DNA of 26,154 nucleotides from a virus. The stretch is taken from positions 1 to 26,154 of IMG/VR virus record IMGVR_UViG_3300029910_000251, one strand, 5' to 3'. Every line of letters begins with the position of its first letter. Positions within the stretch are counted from its first letter, which is position 1. The notes under the pieces were generated by a model. That model was not told the origin of the DNA. It worked only from the letters and a program-made list of their open reading frames with translations, and made no database searches. Made by a program: the position numbers and the translations under genes. Below, piece after piece: positions 1-10,400 of the stretch.

Positions 1-1
1 C

Positions 2-1000
2 GGGGTTTATCATTCCTACGACGACTTCATTGCCAATGGAGGATACCCGAATTTTAGCGAGAAACTTTACGCCAACTATGGCGCTCAATATTGGGACATC
101 ATCAATGTAACAACTTCTATTTATTACGTTGGGATTACCCCCTATCAGCTTGCGACCTACACGGTTCAATTCTGGATTTATCCAAATCGCCAATGGCTAG
201 TTCAGCCTCCTGCCATGGTGACTTGGCAGATAGAAATCCCGCCCCAGGCTGTCTATCGGTTCGTCGCTCCTGATTTCTCGGAATACCAATCGAACGCTCA
301 AAGGACTCTGGCCTTATCCACGGTGTCCAGGGATTGGTACAATCAGCCAGCATCAGGACTTTATTCGTTGGAAATCGTTCTTTCTGATAACTTGTACGGA
401 ACGACAACTCCCGTTCCTACCAATCTCTCCTATCCCTATTCGGGCCCTGAACTGGATGGAGTCATCGTCACCATTTCCTTCAAGCAGAACCAGCCTTACA
501 CGCTGGCTCCGATAACGCCGACGACTTCGGGCAGCAACACCATCGCGGAAACGACTGGGACACTTCTTCTGAATGGGGATGACCGTTCGGCGCTTTCGAT
601 CCTTTGCGGGATCAACGGAAGCACGATCACCGGCCTCTTGTGTGGCTATGCCATCTGGCAGACGAATCTCCATCAACCGATCTTTGATGTCAGCTATTTC
701 ATCGCCCAGTGCTGCAACGTCAACAACGTCAATTCGACCAAGCTCGTCGCTTCGGTGACGTATCTAAATCAGAATTGGACAGGGTTCTCCACCAAGGGAA
801 ATCAGGGCCGCGCCTTTCTCATCAATGCCAAGGGCTACCTGAACTATCCCGTGGATGGCCCAATCGATATGAAAGTCACCATCAACGGATCGATGCTGAC
901 GTTTCAGCTCCTTGGCAACCCGAATATACCGGCCTTGGTCTACCAAGATCCAACGGTCGATTTGGTCGATACTTTCACCCGGTTTTCACTTAACGCTTAA
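2..1000 (+). CDS. Beta-rich virion-type protein, 5' end cut by window edge
   Basis: The reading frame is open from base 2 to the TAA at 998-1000, giving at least 332 residues. The ATG at 215 is internal, because the upstream codons continue in the same style (VYHSYDDFIANGG near the left edge). The sequence is rich in Ser, Thr, Asn, Tyr and Val with few charged residues, which suggests beta-structure such as a phage tail or appendage protein. No catalytic motif, signal peptide or membrane segment is visible in the part present. I do not recognise the family. It lies 5 bp upstream of the Cys-rich mini-gene and shares the direction of TerL, so it probably belongs to the same late operon. The structural role is inferred from composition and context only. 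Confidence 0.7.
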   Translation, partial: GVYHSYDDFIANGGYPNFSEKLYANYGAQYWDIINVTTSIYYVGITPYQLATYTVQFWIYPNRQWLVQPPAMVTWQIEIPPQAVYRFVAPDFSEYQSNAQRTLALSTVSRDWYNQPASGLYSLEIVLSDNLYGTTTPVPTNLSYPYSGPELDGVIVTISFKQNQPYTLAPITPTTSGSNTIAETTGTLLLNGDDRSALSILCGINGSTITGLLCGYAIWQTNLHQPIFDVSYFIAQCCNVNNVNSTKLVASVTYLNQNWTGFSTKGNQGRAFLINAKGYLNYPVDGPIDMKVTINGSMLTFQLLGNPNIPALVYQDPTVDLVDTFTRFSLNA

Positions 1001-1005
1001 ATCCT

Positions 1006-1206
1006 ATGCCTACGAGTATCTGTTCGACGTGCAAATATTGGAACAATCGTCAGCCGCAAATTCTCATGCAGGAGGTTAAACAGGCCTCTGCGGTAGTTCC
1101 TCCTAATCCTGGCTACTGCACCCTGAACGCTCCTTCGATGCCGGTCCCGCGCTGGCCTATAACCGGAGCACAAGATGGCTGTGGCCAGTGGGTTTCCAGC
1201 ACCTAA
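1006..1206 (+). CDS. 66-residue Cys-motif protein upstream of TerL
   Basis: A small protein starting MPTSICSTCKYW, with Cys residues arranged as CxxC near residues 6-9, a GYC near residue 38 and a CGQW near residue 60. This C-x2-C...G-x-C...CG-x-[WF] layout recurs in small phage and bacterial proteins and would suit binding of a zinc ion or an iron-sulfur centre. That binding is inference. It begins 5 bp after the preceding stop and ends 3 bp before the TerL start, so it is likely translated in the same operon. No strong Shine-Dalgarno is visible, which fits translational coupling. The function is unknown, and its position beside TerL could mean a packaging-linked role. Confidence 0.7.
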   Translation: MPTSICSTCKYWNNRQPQILMQEVKQASAVVPPNPGYCTLNAPSMPVPRWPITGAQDGCGQWVSST

Positions 1207-1209
1207 TCC

Positions 1210-3021
1210 ATGGCTATCTTCAACAACCTGGAGGAGTTGAAGACGAAGTGCGTCCTTTCGGTCGCGCTCTGGTTCGCCGCGTGTGCTCGCATCTACGACA
1301 AGACGAAGGCCCTGGTCCCAGTTCACCCGAACATCTACCAGATTCGCCTTTGCCAAGCTGTCGAGTGGGCTTTGGCGCAGAAGGTTCCCGTCCGAATCAT
1401 CGGCTTAAAGCCATCCCAGGTAGGAGGTACGACGATTGCCGCTGCCGTGATCTACTGGCTGGCGCAGAAGATCCCGATGAACATCGTCCTCATCGCGGAC
1501 ATCTATGGCCGATCTCAAAAACTCTTTGCCATCTTCAAGACGTTCGCTGAAGCGGACATGATGGATTGGAGCAATCCCTACACCTCGACCGACAAGATCA
1601 TCAAGTTCAAGAACGGCTCCGTGGTCGAGATGAAGACGGCGGAGAACCAGAATGCTTCCCGCGCCAGCACGCTTCAAGGGACGTTGATCTCCGAGCTTCC
1701 TTTCTGGCCGCATGATGCCGAGGAGACCATCACCGCCGTAGAGCGATCGCTCGCCACGCATCCCAACACCATCGAGATCATCGAGAGCACGCCCAAAGGG
1801 GCACAAGGCATTTTCCCGAAGAAGTTCCGCGAAGCCAAGTGGCCGGAATACGACAAGTACTGGCAGAAGTACGGGGGCAAGATGCAGGATGGGGAAGGTG
1901 AGTCGATCTTCATTCGTGTCTTCGCGGCTTGGTTCGAGTTTCCCGAGCATAAGCGTGAGGTCAGCGACCTTCAACGAGAAGCCATCTATGGCTCTTTAAA
2001 CGAGCGAGAAAAGAAAGGGGTCGAGCTTTACCGCTGGACCGCCCAACAGATTGCTTGGCGTCGATTCATCATCTCCAATCAATGTCAGGGTTCGGAGGTG
2101 AAATTCGACGAGGAGTACCCGGAAGATCCTGAGAAGTGTTTCTTGGCGTCTGGTCGGCCCCGTTTCGACGTGCAGGGAATGAACTACCTCCAATCCTTGG
2201 CCAGCGCGACCGCCTGGAAGAAGGGTCAGTTGACCGATCCAAAGGAAAATCATTCCTATCCTTCCTTCATTCCAACGGGCGATAACGAATCCTGGTTCTG
2301 GATGTGTGAGGAGCCAAAAGTTGGCCTTCGGTATCTCATCTCATGTGACGTGGCCAGTGACCGGGATGTGTCCCCCAAAGGTGCCACGGATTCCAATCCA
2401 GATCGGCATGTTCCTATGGTGCTACGTGCCGCCTACACCGATCAAAACGGAGTCTTCCATCGAAAGAAACAGGTAGCCCGTCTTTCCTCTCCCTGCACTT
2501 TGGGACACGACAAACTAGCCTACCAAATCCACATGGTGAGCCGATTCTATGGCAACTGCGTCATCGCGGTTGAGATGAACAACCACGGCCTTAATTTGTT
2601 CACTAGACTTAAGGATCGTGGCGCGAATCTTCTCATGCGGAAGGTGATCGATCCCAAAACGAGCCGCGAGACGGAAGTCTATGGCTGGACAACCACGACA
2701 CAAAGCCGTCAGGCGATCCTTGAGGAGCTTTCCATCGCCGTTCGTGAGGCCGACATGCCCGAAAGCCCTGATGGGATCGAAGTCACCTGCCACTACACGG
2801 TGGCCGAACTTCTGACCTTCCAGATCGATAAGGACGGCAAAGCTCAGGCGGCTACGGGATGCCATGACGACGAGGTGATCTCCCTGGCAATTGGCAACTA
2901 CCTCATCAATAGCGCCACCAAGTACGTCCAAGCCCAATCTCCTTCGCTACGCCCCCGCGACAACTATCGGGTGGCACAAAATGGTGTCGAGCGAAGAGAC
3001 ACCTTCATGCCCGCGTTTTGA
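1210..3021 (+). CDS. terL: Phage terminase large subunit (DNA-packaging ATPase and nuclease)
   Basis: TerL docks on the portal, pumps DNA into the prohead with its ATPase and cuts the concatemer with its nuclease. At 603 residues it has the usual family length. The N-terminal ATPase shows a Walker A-like segment LKPSQVGGTT at about 66-75, a Walker B-like strand TLISELPFW at about 158-166 with the acidic pair replaced by Ser-Glu as in many TerL proteins, and a coupling-type motif IESTPKG at about 191-197. The C-terminal RNase H-like nuclease shows its acidic residues in order: Asp380 in SCDVASD, Glu455 in VIAVEMN and Asp553/Asp554 in CHDDEV. The ATG follows the upstream stop by 3 bp. The portal-like gene lies far away on the opposite strand, which is an unusual layout. 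No small terminase subunit was identified. Confidence 0.93.
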   Translation: MAIFNNLEELKTKCVLSVALWFAACARIYDKTKALVPVHPNIYQIRLCQAVEWALAQKVPVRIIGLKPSQVGGTTIAAAVIYWLAQKIPMNIVLIADIYGRSQKLFAIFKTFAEADMMDWSNPYTSTDKIIKFKNGSVVEMKTAENQNASRASTLQGTLISELPFWPHDAEETITAVERSLATHPNTIEIIESTPKGAQGIFPKKFREAKWPEYDKYWQKYGGKMQDGEGESIFIRVFAAWFEFPEHKREVSDLQREAIYGSLNEREKKGVELYRWTAQQIAWRRFIISNQCQGSEVKFDEEYPEDPEKCFLASGRPRFDVQGMNYLQSLASATAWKKGQLTDPKENHSYPSFIPTGDNESWFWMCEEPKVGLRYLISCDVASDRDVSPKGATDSNPDRHVPMVLRAAYTDQNGVFHRKKQVARLSSPCTLGHDKLAYQIHMVSRFYGNCVIAVEMNNHGLNLFTRLKDRGANLLMRKVIDPKTSRETEVYGWTTTTQSRQAILEELSIAVREADMPESPDGIEVTCHYTVAELLTFQIDKDGKAQAATGCHDDEVISLAIGNYLINSATKYVQAQSPSLRPRDNYRVAQNGVERRDTFMPAF

Positions 3022-3073
3022 TTTGCATTCCTGAAACATTAACCCAATCTGAACCCAACACAAAGGACACTAT

Positions 3074-3478
3074 ATGGCTCTTCCCTCCAAGGTTATCCGC
3101 AACGGCCCCATCAGCGGCGGAAACACTGATATTTACTATCCACAGCCTGTCGCAATCCTTGATGACTATTCGTCTCTCGGTGGAACTCCCATTGCTGCCG
3201 CCGCAGCGATCACCGATACCGCTTCCCATCAGATCGTGGCGGCTGGCTCGACTAATTCATCTACCGCCGTTCGCAATCTGAACATCGTGAACTCCGGCGC
3301 TACGGGCGCTGTCTATCAGATTTACGATGGGGCGAACGTGATCTACACGGGGTACGTCGGACCGAACAGCGAATCCAAGCCTGGAACTCTGTCCTCTTCT
3401 CCTGGCAATGCGCTTTCCATCAAATTCCTCACGGCTCCTAGCGGGGCCTACGTCAGCGGCGTCACCTCTTCCTTCTAA
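3074..3478 (+). CDS. Small virion-like protein of 134 residues, unknown family
   Basis: The ATG at 3074 has an AAAGGA Shine-Dalgarno 5-10 bases upstream, which favours it over the longer overlapping frame starting at 3018. The protein has few charged residues and is rich in Ala, Gly, Ser, Thr and Ile. Its middle (NLNIVNSGATGAVYQIYDG, about residues 68-86) looks like a small beta-sandwich of the type used as a head-decoration or tail protein. No signal peptide or catalytic motif is visible. It sits between TerL and the Pro/Ala-rich gene and is probably a late structural gene. The structural role is inferred from context and composition, not from a recognised family. Confidence 0.75.
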   Translation: MALPSKVIRNGPISGGNTDIYYPQPVAILDDYSSLGGTPIAAAAAITDTASHQIVAAGSTNSSTAVRNLNIVNSGATGAVYQIYDGANVIYTGYVGPNSESKPGTLSSSPGNALSIKFLTAPSGAYVSGVTSSF

Positions 3479-3482
3479 GGAG
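3477..3482 (+). promoter_or_regulatory. Shine-Dalgarno AAGGAG overlapping the previous stop codon
   Basis: AAGGAG lies 5 bases before the ATG at 3488 and begins within the TAA stop of the preceding gene. It fixes the start of the Pro/Ala-rich gene and suggests coupled translation of the two genes. Confidence 0.75.
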
Positions 3483-3487
3483 TATCC

Positions 3488-4471
3488 ATGCCCTATCCTC
3501 AGACTTTTTACCCTCGCAACTTGGGTGCTGGCGGCTATGGGGTCGGCGGACCGAGTCTCTATGGTCGAGCCACTGGGCGTCCGTTTCCTGAACTGGAATA
3601 CGGTCGCTTCGGCGCGAACCCTCCCGGTGTTTCCGTGGCCGGTGCTCCCAACCGAATGCCGCAAGATCCGACCGACAACAACGCTCCTGAGATTTCTGCT
3701 GAAGAAGCGCGTCTTCGTGCGGCCAATGCGGGGAGTTCGGCGGCGAATGCTGCAACCAATGCTGCGGCAGCCGCGAGTCGAGCTGCCAGCACAACTCAGC
3801 TTCACGATCAGCAACAGCCTTTCTTTGCGGCTGAAACGGTCCGCAAGAATGCCCAAGCTGCCGCAGGCATTCCCCGAGATGCAAGCCCCAGCATGGCGGC
3901 TGGTCAGCTTGGCAACGCTGCGACGGCTGGAATCACTGATCCTGTAGACGCGCAGATGGCTAAGGAGCGCATGGGCTTGACTCCGCTCATCAGCCCTGGA
4001 ACCAACCCGGAACAAACCAATCTTGCGGTTGCCAGCGCCCTTCGTACGGCTCAGGCTGGCAAGGCGGGAGCTGAAACGACTGCGGTCCAAGGCGCTTACG
4101 ATGCGGGTCGGACTCCTATGCCTGCCACCTTTGCTCCTGGGGCTACTCCTCCGCCTCCGGCTCCCATGAATGGCGCTGGCAACCTTCAGCCGACTATGCC
4201 GCGTCTGCCGACCGCTGGCGTGCCTTCGCAGCCTCCTGCACCTTCCCCAGCTCCGATTCAGCCTCCGAACCCCGAATCAGCCAAGGTTGCCTATAGCACC
4301 ACCGCGAACCCCGGTGGTCCTTCCTACAACGTTGCCGCCGGTCGTGTTCCGACGATTCCCGCAAGTTCTCCTCCTTCCTCTCCCAATGCCGGACGACCCA
4401 ACCCGCTTCCGTCGCCTTTCGTTTCGACCCAGCGTGGTAAGAAAGTGAAGGCGGGTATGGCGACCTACTAG
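3488..4471 (+). CDS. Pro/Ala-rich low-complexity protein, possible minor virion component
   Basis: A 327-residue protein with a clear Shine-Dalgarno (AAGGAG) before the ATG. Residues 1-60 are Gly/Tyr/Pro-rich. The middle (about 80-110) is an Ala-rich helical segment with repeated AAN and AAS triplets. The C-terminal third (about 215-310) is dominated by Pro, Ala and Ser and looks disordered, and the last residues are basic (RGKKVKAG). No enzyme motif, signal peptide or membrane span is seen. It lies 9 bp upstream of the giant virion-type gene. Both start with MP followed by a short aromatic stretch and both have disordered, Gln/Ala/Pro-rich parts. A scaffold or a small ejected protein would fit the composition, but this is inference only. 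Confidence 0.72.
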   Translation: MPYPQTFYPRNLGAGGYGVGGPSLYGRATGRPFPELEYGRFGANPPGVSVAGAPNRMPQDPTDNNAPEISAEEARLRAANAGSSAANAATNAAAAASRAASTTQLHDQQQPFFAAETVRKNAQAAAGIPRDASPSMAAGQLGNAATAGITDPVDAQMAKERMGLTPLISPGTNPEQTNLAVASALRTAQAGKAGAETTAVQGAYDAGRTPMPATFAPGATPPPPAPMNGAGNLQPTMPRLPTAGVPSQPPAPSPAPIQPPNPESAKVAYSTTANPGGPSYNVAAGRVPTIPASSPPSSPNAGRPNPLPSPFVSTQRGKKVKAGMATY

Positions 4472-4480
4472 GGAACCTTC

Positions 4481-7400
4481 GTGCCGATCTATTCGCCCTT
4501 CGACGTAGTTTCTCGGCGACAGCAGCAAGGCCAACAGCCTGCCGCTGATCCGTTCTCGTCCTTTCTGGAAAGTCCCCAGGTCGATCCCTCGCAGCTTGAG
4601 ACGAATTACCAGGGCGAGCAGGCCGAGGCGCTAAAGCAGCAGCAAGCTGCCCAAAAGGCGCAGGACGCTCAGGACAAGCAGGATGCTGCGGATCAGGCGC
4701 AGGCTCAAGAAAAGCAGGATGAGGTTGATGCCAAGACCTATGCGGCTAGTGGGGCAATTACGCGCCCTTCCGCATATCCTACAGCTTCCGGTAAGACCTC
4801 TATTCGTCAGGTTCCCGTCACGGACGAGAATGGCAATCCGACCTATAAGCCCGGCGACCAAGGTGTTGCGTACGACGAGAACGGACAGCCTTGGCGGCAG
4901 ATTCGCCGTGCGGATGGCTCCTGGGATTCGGTCGATCCCTTCAGCCTTGGTTACGCCAAGGTTTCCATCGACAGCCAAGGCAAGGCGATTGCAACTCCCC
5001 ACGGCAAGGATGCCTCCACTCTAGGAACCCAGGATGTCAGCAGCAATGCCGACATTTACAACGATCCCCAAGTTGCCGATGAGGTGCAGAAACGAGAACA
5101 AGCCGTTGTCGGCAAGACTGCCAAGGAACAGATTGAAAATGGGGTGGTGGCCGATGCGGAAACTGCCCGACAGGCCCATCAGGATGCCATTTCCGCCGCG
5201 CAGCAGGCCAACCTAGATTATTCCTCCCAAGCTGCCGACCTGAAGAACTCGCTTGATCCTGAGAGTCAGCAGAAGCTTAAAGACCTTCAATCGGCCCGCG
5301 ACCAAGCGCGTCAAGGAGTCATCGACGCCCAAAAGGCGGCTGAATCCAAGTTCGCCGAGGCCAGAAAGGCAAAGGCCGATCCGGTCGGCTATCTCAAGTC
5401 CAAGAATCAGGCACAGCAAGATGCCATCGACCAGAGCCAGGATAATCCTCAAGTTCCTCCGCTATTGAGCCCTGATGGGCAACCCACGGTCAATGGGCCT
5501 ACGCCAGATGCGTTGCCTGATGTTGGCCAGAATGGGGCTGTGATGGCCTCCACACCCCCCGCATCCGGTCCTCAACCGGGATCAGAGCCTCCCAGCCCTG
5601 GTGCAGCTCCTACGCCAGCGCCGGTTACTCCTTCTGCTCCTACACCTGACCAGCCTTCTTCGGTGGCCGATGGCATCCGAAACGCCCCAATGGGTTCTGG
5701 TCCGCTTGGATCAGTCACGCCTGAGGATGCCATGGGAAATAGCAGCCTGCTTTCGGGACCGATGTCCGCTCCCTACTGGCAAGGGCGCATCAACCTTCAG
5801 ACTGCCCAAGGAGAAGATGCTTCAGAGATTCCACAGGGACTCTGGAAGAACGTCTACAACGGGAGCAAGGCTGCGCTTCTCAAGGGAGTCGGTTCCGTTT
5901 CTCAGGGCGCTCAAACGGTGGCTGGTTGGTTCGCTGGCGGTGGCGCGGATGACTCCTGGCCGCGTCAGGCCATGGCTGCGGTTGACCATGCCTTCGGAAC
6001 GCAAATGACCCAAGGGGCGGATGCGCTTCGTTCCAAGCTTTACGCCCGAGCGAATCAAACGGCAGATGCAGCCAATACGGTTGCGGATCAGCTCATCAAG
6101 ACCGATCCGAATAGCGTTGCGGCCAAAGTCGGCACCATGATCGGTGCCGCTCCTGTCTTCCTTGATCCTCTAATGATGGGCGTTGCGGGCGTTGGAATGG
6201 GGCAACAGCAGGCCAAGGCTCAAGGAGCCACGGATAGCCAAGCTGTCACCGCTGGCCTTCAGACGGGCCTCGTGGACGCCACCATTGGCAAGATCCTTGG
6301 TCCTCTTGGTCATCTCAGCGACCGCTTGAAGCCAGTTCTAGCAGATGGCATCGGTGGATTCCTGGCGAAGGCGCTTGGCCATACGGCTGTCTCATCGGCG
6401 CGTGGCTCCGTGGAAATGACCGCCTTCAACACGGCCAACAACGCGATTGCTAACGCCAACGCCCCTGAAAAGACCGATGTCCTCAATGGATGGGAAGATT
6501 CGGCAATCACAGGTGCCATTCAGAACGCTCTCTTTGGCGCAGGTGGAATGGCCTTGCGTCAGGGTCGAAATGAAGCCCTACGAGGCGGTCTAGATGCCAA
6601 TAAGATCGCAGGGAACACCGCCAAGGTTCTCAATTCGATCTCGGACAAGTTCAATGGCATCGACCAGTCGCAGCTTGATCCGACGCAAAAGGCCGCTTTC
6701 AAGGCTCAACTCATCAAGCAGCTCGATATTTCGCCGGATGTGGCCGCCCAGGTCTACGCTCATGCAGATGCGGGCGCTCAGGCCAAGGATGCCATCCGGT
6801 CTGCCCTTCAGGACAATGCCGCTTCCGCTCAAGGTGGCGATGCCTCCGTGGTTGAATCGAACAAGAAGGCAGCGTCTTCCGTTCTCGATGCGGTCGATCA
6901 ATTGCACCAAAACACGGCCCAGATTCAGCGCATGGGTCGCACGGATGAGGGTCGAAAGCAGCTCCAAATCATCAACCAATACAACGCCACGCTGCCGGAA
7001 GGGGTTCCGAAGGCGAACGCGGTCGAGATTGGTGCGGCAACCAGCATCGCTCCCAAGGATACGATCCCTACGCCTGCCCACTTCCAGGCGGCTCAAGAGA
7101 TCGCGGCCATCCAAGACCCGACCCAAAAGACGGCGGTCCTTGCGGCGGTCAAGGCTGCCAGTGGCCGAGCTTTGACTTCTGACGAGACGAATCTCCTTTC
7201 CCAGGTCACGGAGTCGAATGGTGGTAAGCCGGTCGCCTACGAGCAGGACGGAAAATGGATCTTCACCGATGCCGGGCTCAATCGCATCCGCGAGATCGCT
7301 CCTGATGCCGCTAAGCTGCTCGCCGAATCCGAGCAGCATCAGCTTGAGGCTCCTGAGCCTGAACCTGCACCTGCCAATCAAAAGGAGAAGACGGCCAAGG

Positions 7401-10400
7401 ATATCGAGACTGTTGGAAAGGCTCAACAAAAGGCTTTGGGGGATCGAGTCGTATCCGATTTAAAGAATGGGAAAATTAACCGTTCAGAAGCCGTTGAGCG
7501 GATGCGTAATCTCGGATTTTCAGATGAAGAGATTGATCCTCATATTCCCCTCAATTTACCCGTAGATGGAGGTGCCTCAAAGGAGAAGCCTTCTCCCGCC
7601 GAACCTTCAAGCAAAAACCCCGGTGGTGCCAACGTCGGCGATGACATCTCCTTCACCTACCCCCATGCCGACAAAGGAGAAGTCAAAGCCAAGGGCGAAG
7701 TCCTTTCCAAAGGCGAGGATCATTACGAAGTAGTCGATCACGATAGCGGGGACCGCATGACGGTTCCTTTCTCGAAGGAAAACATCAACGAAAGGACCCC
7801 AAATGCAAATTCTGAAGAACATGATGCTGGGACTACGGATGCTGACGTCAAAACCGAACCCAAAAAAGAAGGTGCTACTAAAGCGCAAGAGCCCGAAGAA
7901 AAAGACGCTGAAATCCCCGGTGTCTCGCGTGAGAAAGTAGCTCCTGAGCATCAGGACGCTTACGATGTCACGGCGAAGGCCTACGATAAGTACCGCAAGC
8001 TATTCGACTACCTAGGGGTTAAATCGAAGCTGGCAAAGAATCCCGATAGCCTTGGTCTGTCCGTGACGCCTGGGAAAAATGTCTTGGAAGTCGATCCCGA
8101 GGCGATTTCCCATTCCATGAAGATTCTGGGGGGAGGGGAGGACGCACGCACACGCATTGAAGCAGCGATGGGCGAAGAGGCTCATCATCTCTTTGTCGAG
8201 CGAACGGCTCAAGACCTGGCTAAGGAGCGAGGCACCACCACGGACAAGATTTTCGGCGGAATTTGGAAGTCTCTGAGCGACGAGCAGAAGAACGCTGTTA
8301 CCAAGCAGTACGGCAAGAGCCTGGACTCGCAGAGCGAAGCTAATAAGGCACGCGAGTACATTCGGATGCTCACCCAGCTTGAGCGTGAAGGACGTACGAC
8401 CGAGATAGCGTCTCTGATGACGCCTGAGACTCGGGATATCTTTCAGCGGATGGTGGATCACCTGAAGGAATTGTTGACCGGTAAGAACCCGATTCCCGAG
8501 GCCAAAGAACTCCTTGATCGGACGAATCGTCTCTTGGATGCGGCGGAGAAGGGTGAACCTGAGAAGGTTTCTGCGGCTAAGCCCGAAAAGTCACTTGAAG
8601 CGACCGAGAAAAAGCCTACGCTTGAGTCCCCCCGCAAGCCTGTCGCTGCGGCGAAACCTGAGCCTCAAAATGGAAAAGAAGCCCCAACCAAAGAAGAAGA
8701 TGAAAAGTCTCCCCCCCCTGATTGGGCCAAGCAAGGAACTCCAAGAGACGCGGCAACGTATTTTGAGCAGGCCTCCCATTTCCTCAAAGGCAGCGGTGAA
8801 TCAGGCGAGGATGCACATGCGGGCAGCAGAACAGACAGAATAGCTTCCGAAGCCGACCGGCTTAAGGATCTTGCGGAACAGTCTGGAAAGATCATCCCCG
8901 TAGACAAGTTCAGGAATGCCCCCGCCATTCCCGGCGTAAGCATGGAGAACGCCGTCTATCACATCGGTGACAAGGCATGGAAAGTCACGAAGGGCAAGTT
9001 CTACGGATACGCTCCCGAACTGAACGAAGGCAAGGGATTCCCCGTTGATCGCGTCCCAGCAACGCCTTCGGAATACATGGATCGAATGGCGCTGGCCAAT
9101 CGGATCTTTGGCGATCATTTCAAATTCGAGGGTGTCCAGCTAGACGCCAGCGGCCATCCTCACATGGTCGTTTCTCAGCCTTGGGTTGAGAGCGCCCACC
9201 TGATGGGAATTGTTCCAAATATCAAGGCAGACGAGATTCGATCCTTGATGCAGAAGGAAGGGTTCCGAGAGATTCCTGGCGAACGTCTGAATCCCACTGG
9301 CTGGTACCGTCCTGGCGATGGCGTCATTGTCGATGACCTCCACGCAGGTAACGTCGTCAAGGAGCCCAAGGGTAAGCTCTATCCGATTGATACCATCATG
9401 GGCCGCGTCGATCCAAAGGAGTTCAAAGATCGCGGCTGGGACATGACCGATCCTCGTAATCCTGAAAAGGAAGGCGCTCCCAAAAAGCCTCCGCTGAATT
9501 GGGACGAGGAACCTAAGCGCGTTAATGCGGCCAAGCCCGATAAGGAATCTCCTGAGTTCTACAGCCAGCTAGAGCGAACGATCCAAGACAAGATGCCCGC
9601 GAAGGCTTCTGCTACCCAGATCGAAGGCATCCTAAAGGGTGGTGGAGTCAAAGCCGAGGAAATCAAGTGGTCCGGTCTGAGCGAATGGCTGGCCGATCAT
9701 CCTAACCCGACCAAGGCGGAGGTGCTGGCGCACGTTCGGGAGAATGGGACGCAGATCAACGAGACGACGCTTCGGCCTCCTGATGTCGGCGCTCCGCATG
9801 AAAATGGAAATGCAAAATACGCCCAATACCAGATCCCCGGCGGTGAGAACTACCGGGAGAAGGTCTTGTCGCTTCCAACGGCTCCGGACGCTCCCGATCC
9901 GTCCGAGCCTTGGACGATCAGCACCCGCCCCGGAAATTCGGATGCGGCCTATAAATCAAGCCACTTCCCCGAGGTCCCAAACTACCTCGCCCACATGCGG
10001 CTCAATGACCGCACGGACAGCGATGGGAGGCCCGGCACGCTGATTGAGGAGTTGCAGAGCGACCGACATCAGCAGGGACGTGAACGAGGATATACCGAGG
10101 ATGCTCCGAAAGAAGAGCCGGAGGGATGGTCTGTTTTACCTCTTCCTTCGGGAGATCATTCAGGTCGAGATGCTGGTTATGAATACCAAGTCCTTCATAA
10201 TGGAACTAGGATGGCATATGCCCGCGATCAAAACGAGGGATTGAGTGTTGCTCACCGGTTAGCGAACGGCGGAACAGGACATCTTCCCATCCCTGATGCT
10301 CCCTTCCGCAAGACCTGGCACGAGCATCTCTTTCGTAGGGCGTTGGCCGATGCGGTTGCCAATGACAAAGACTGGTTGGGTTGGACTACCGGCGATACTC

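Noticed and set aside
3018-3281. 87-residue plus-strand frame overlapping the small virion-like gene
   Set aside because: It overlaps TerL's end and the better-supported frame at 3074, which has a Shine-Dalgarno.
3257-4090. 277-residue minus-strand frame over the Pro/Ala-rich gene
   Set aside because: Arg/Ser-rich antisense of an Ala/Pro-rich frame that has its own good Shine-Dalgarno.
6590-7429. 279-residue minus-strand frame inside the giant gene
   Set aside because: Leu/Arg-rich antisense reading of the giant gene, with no ribosome-binding site or motif.
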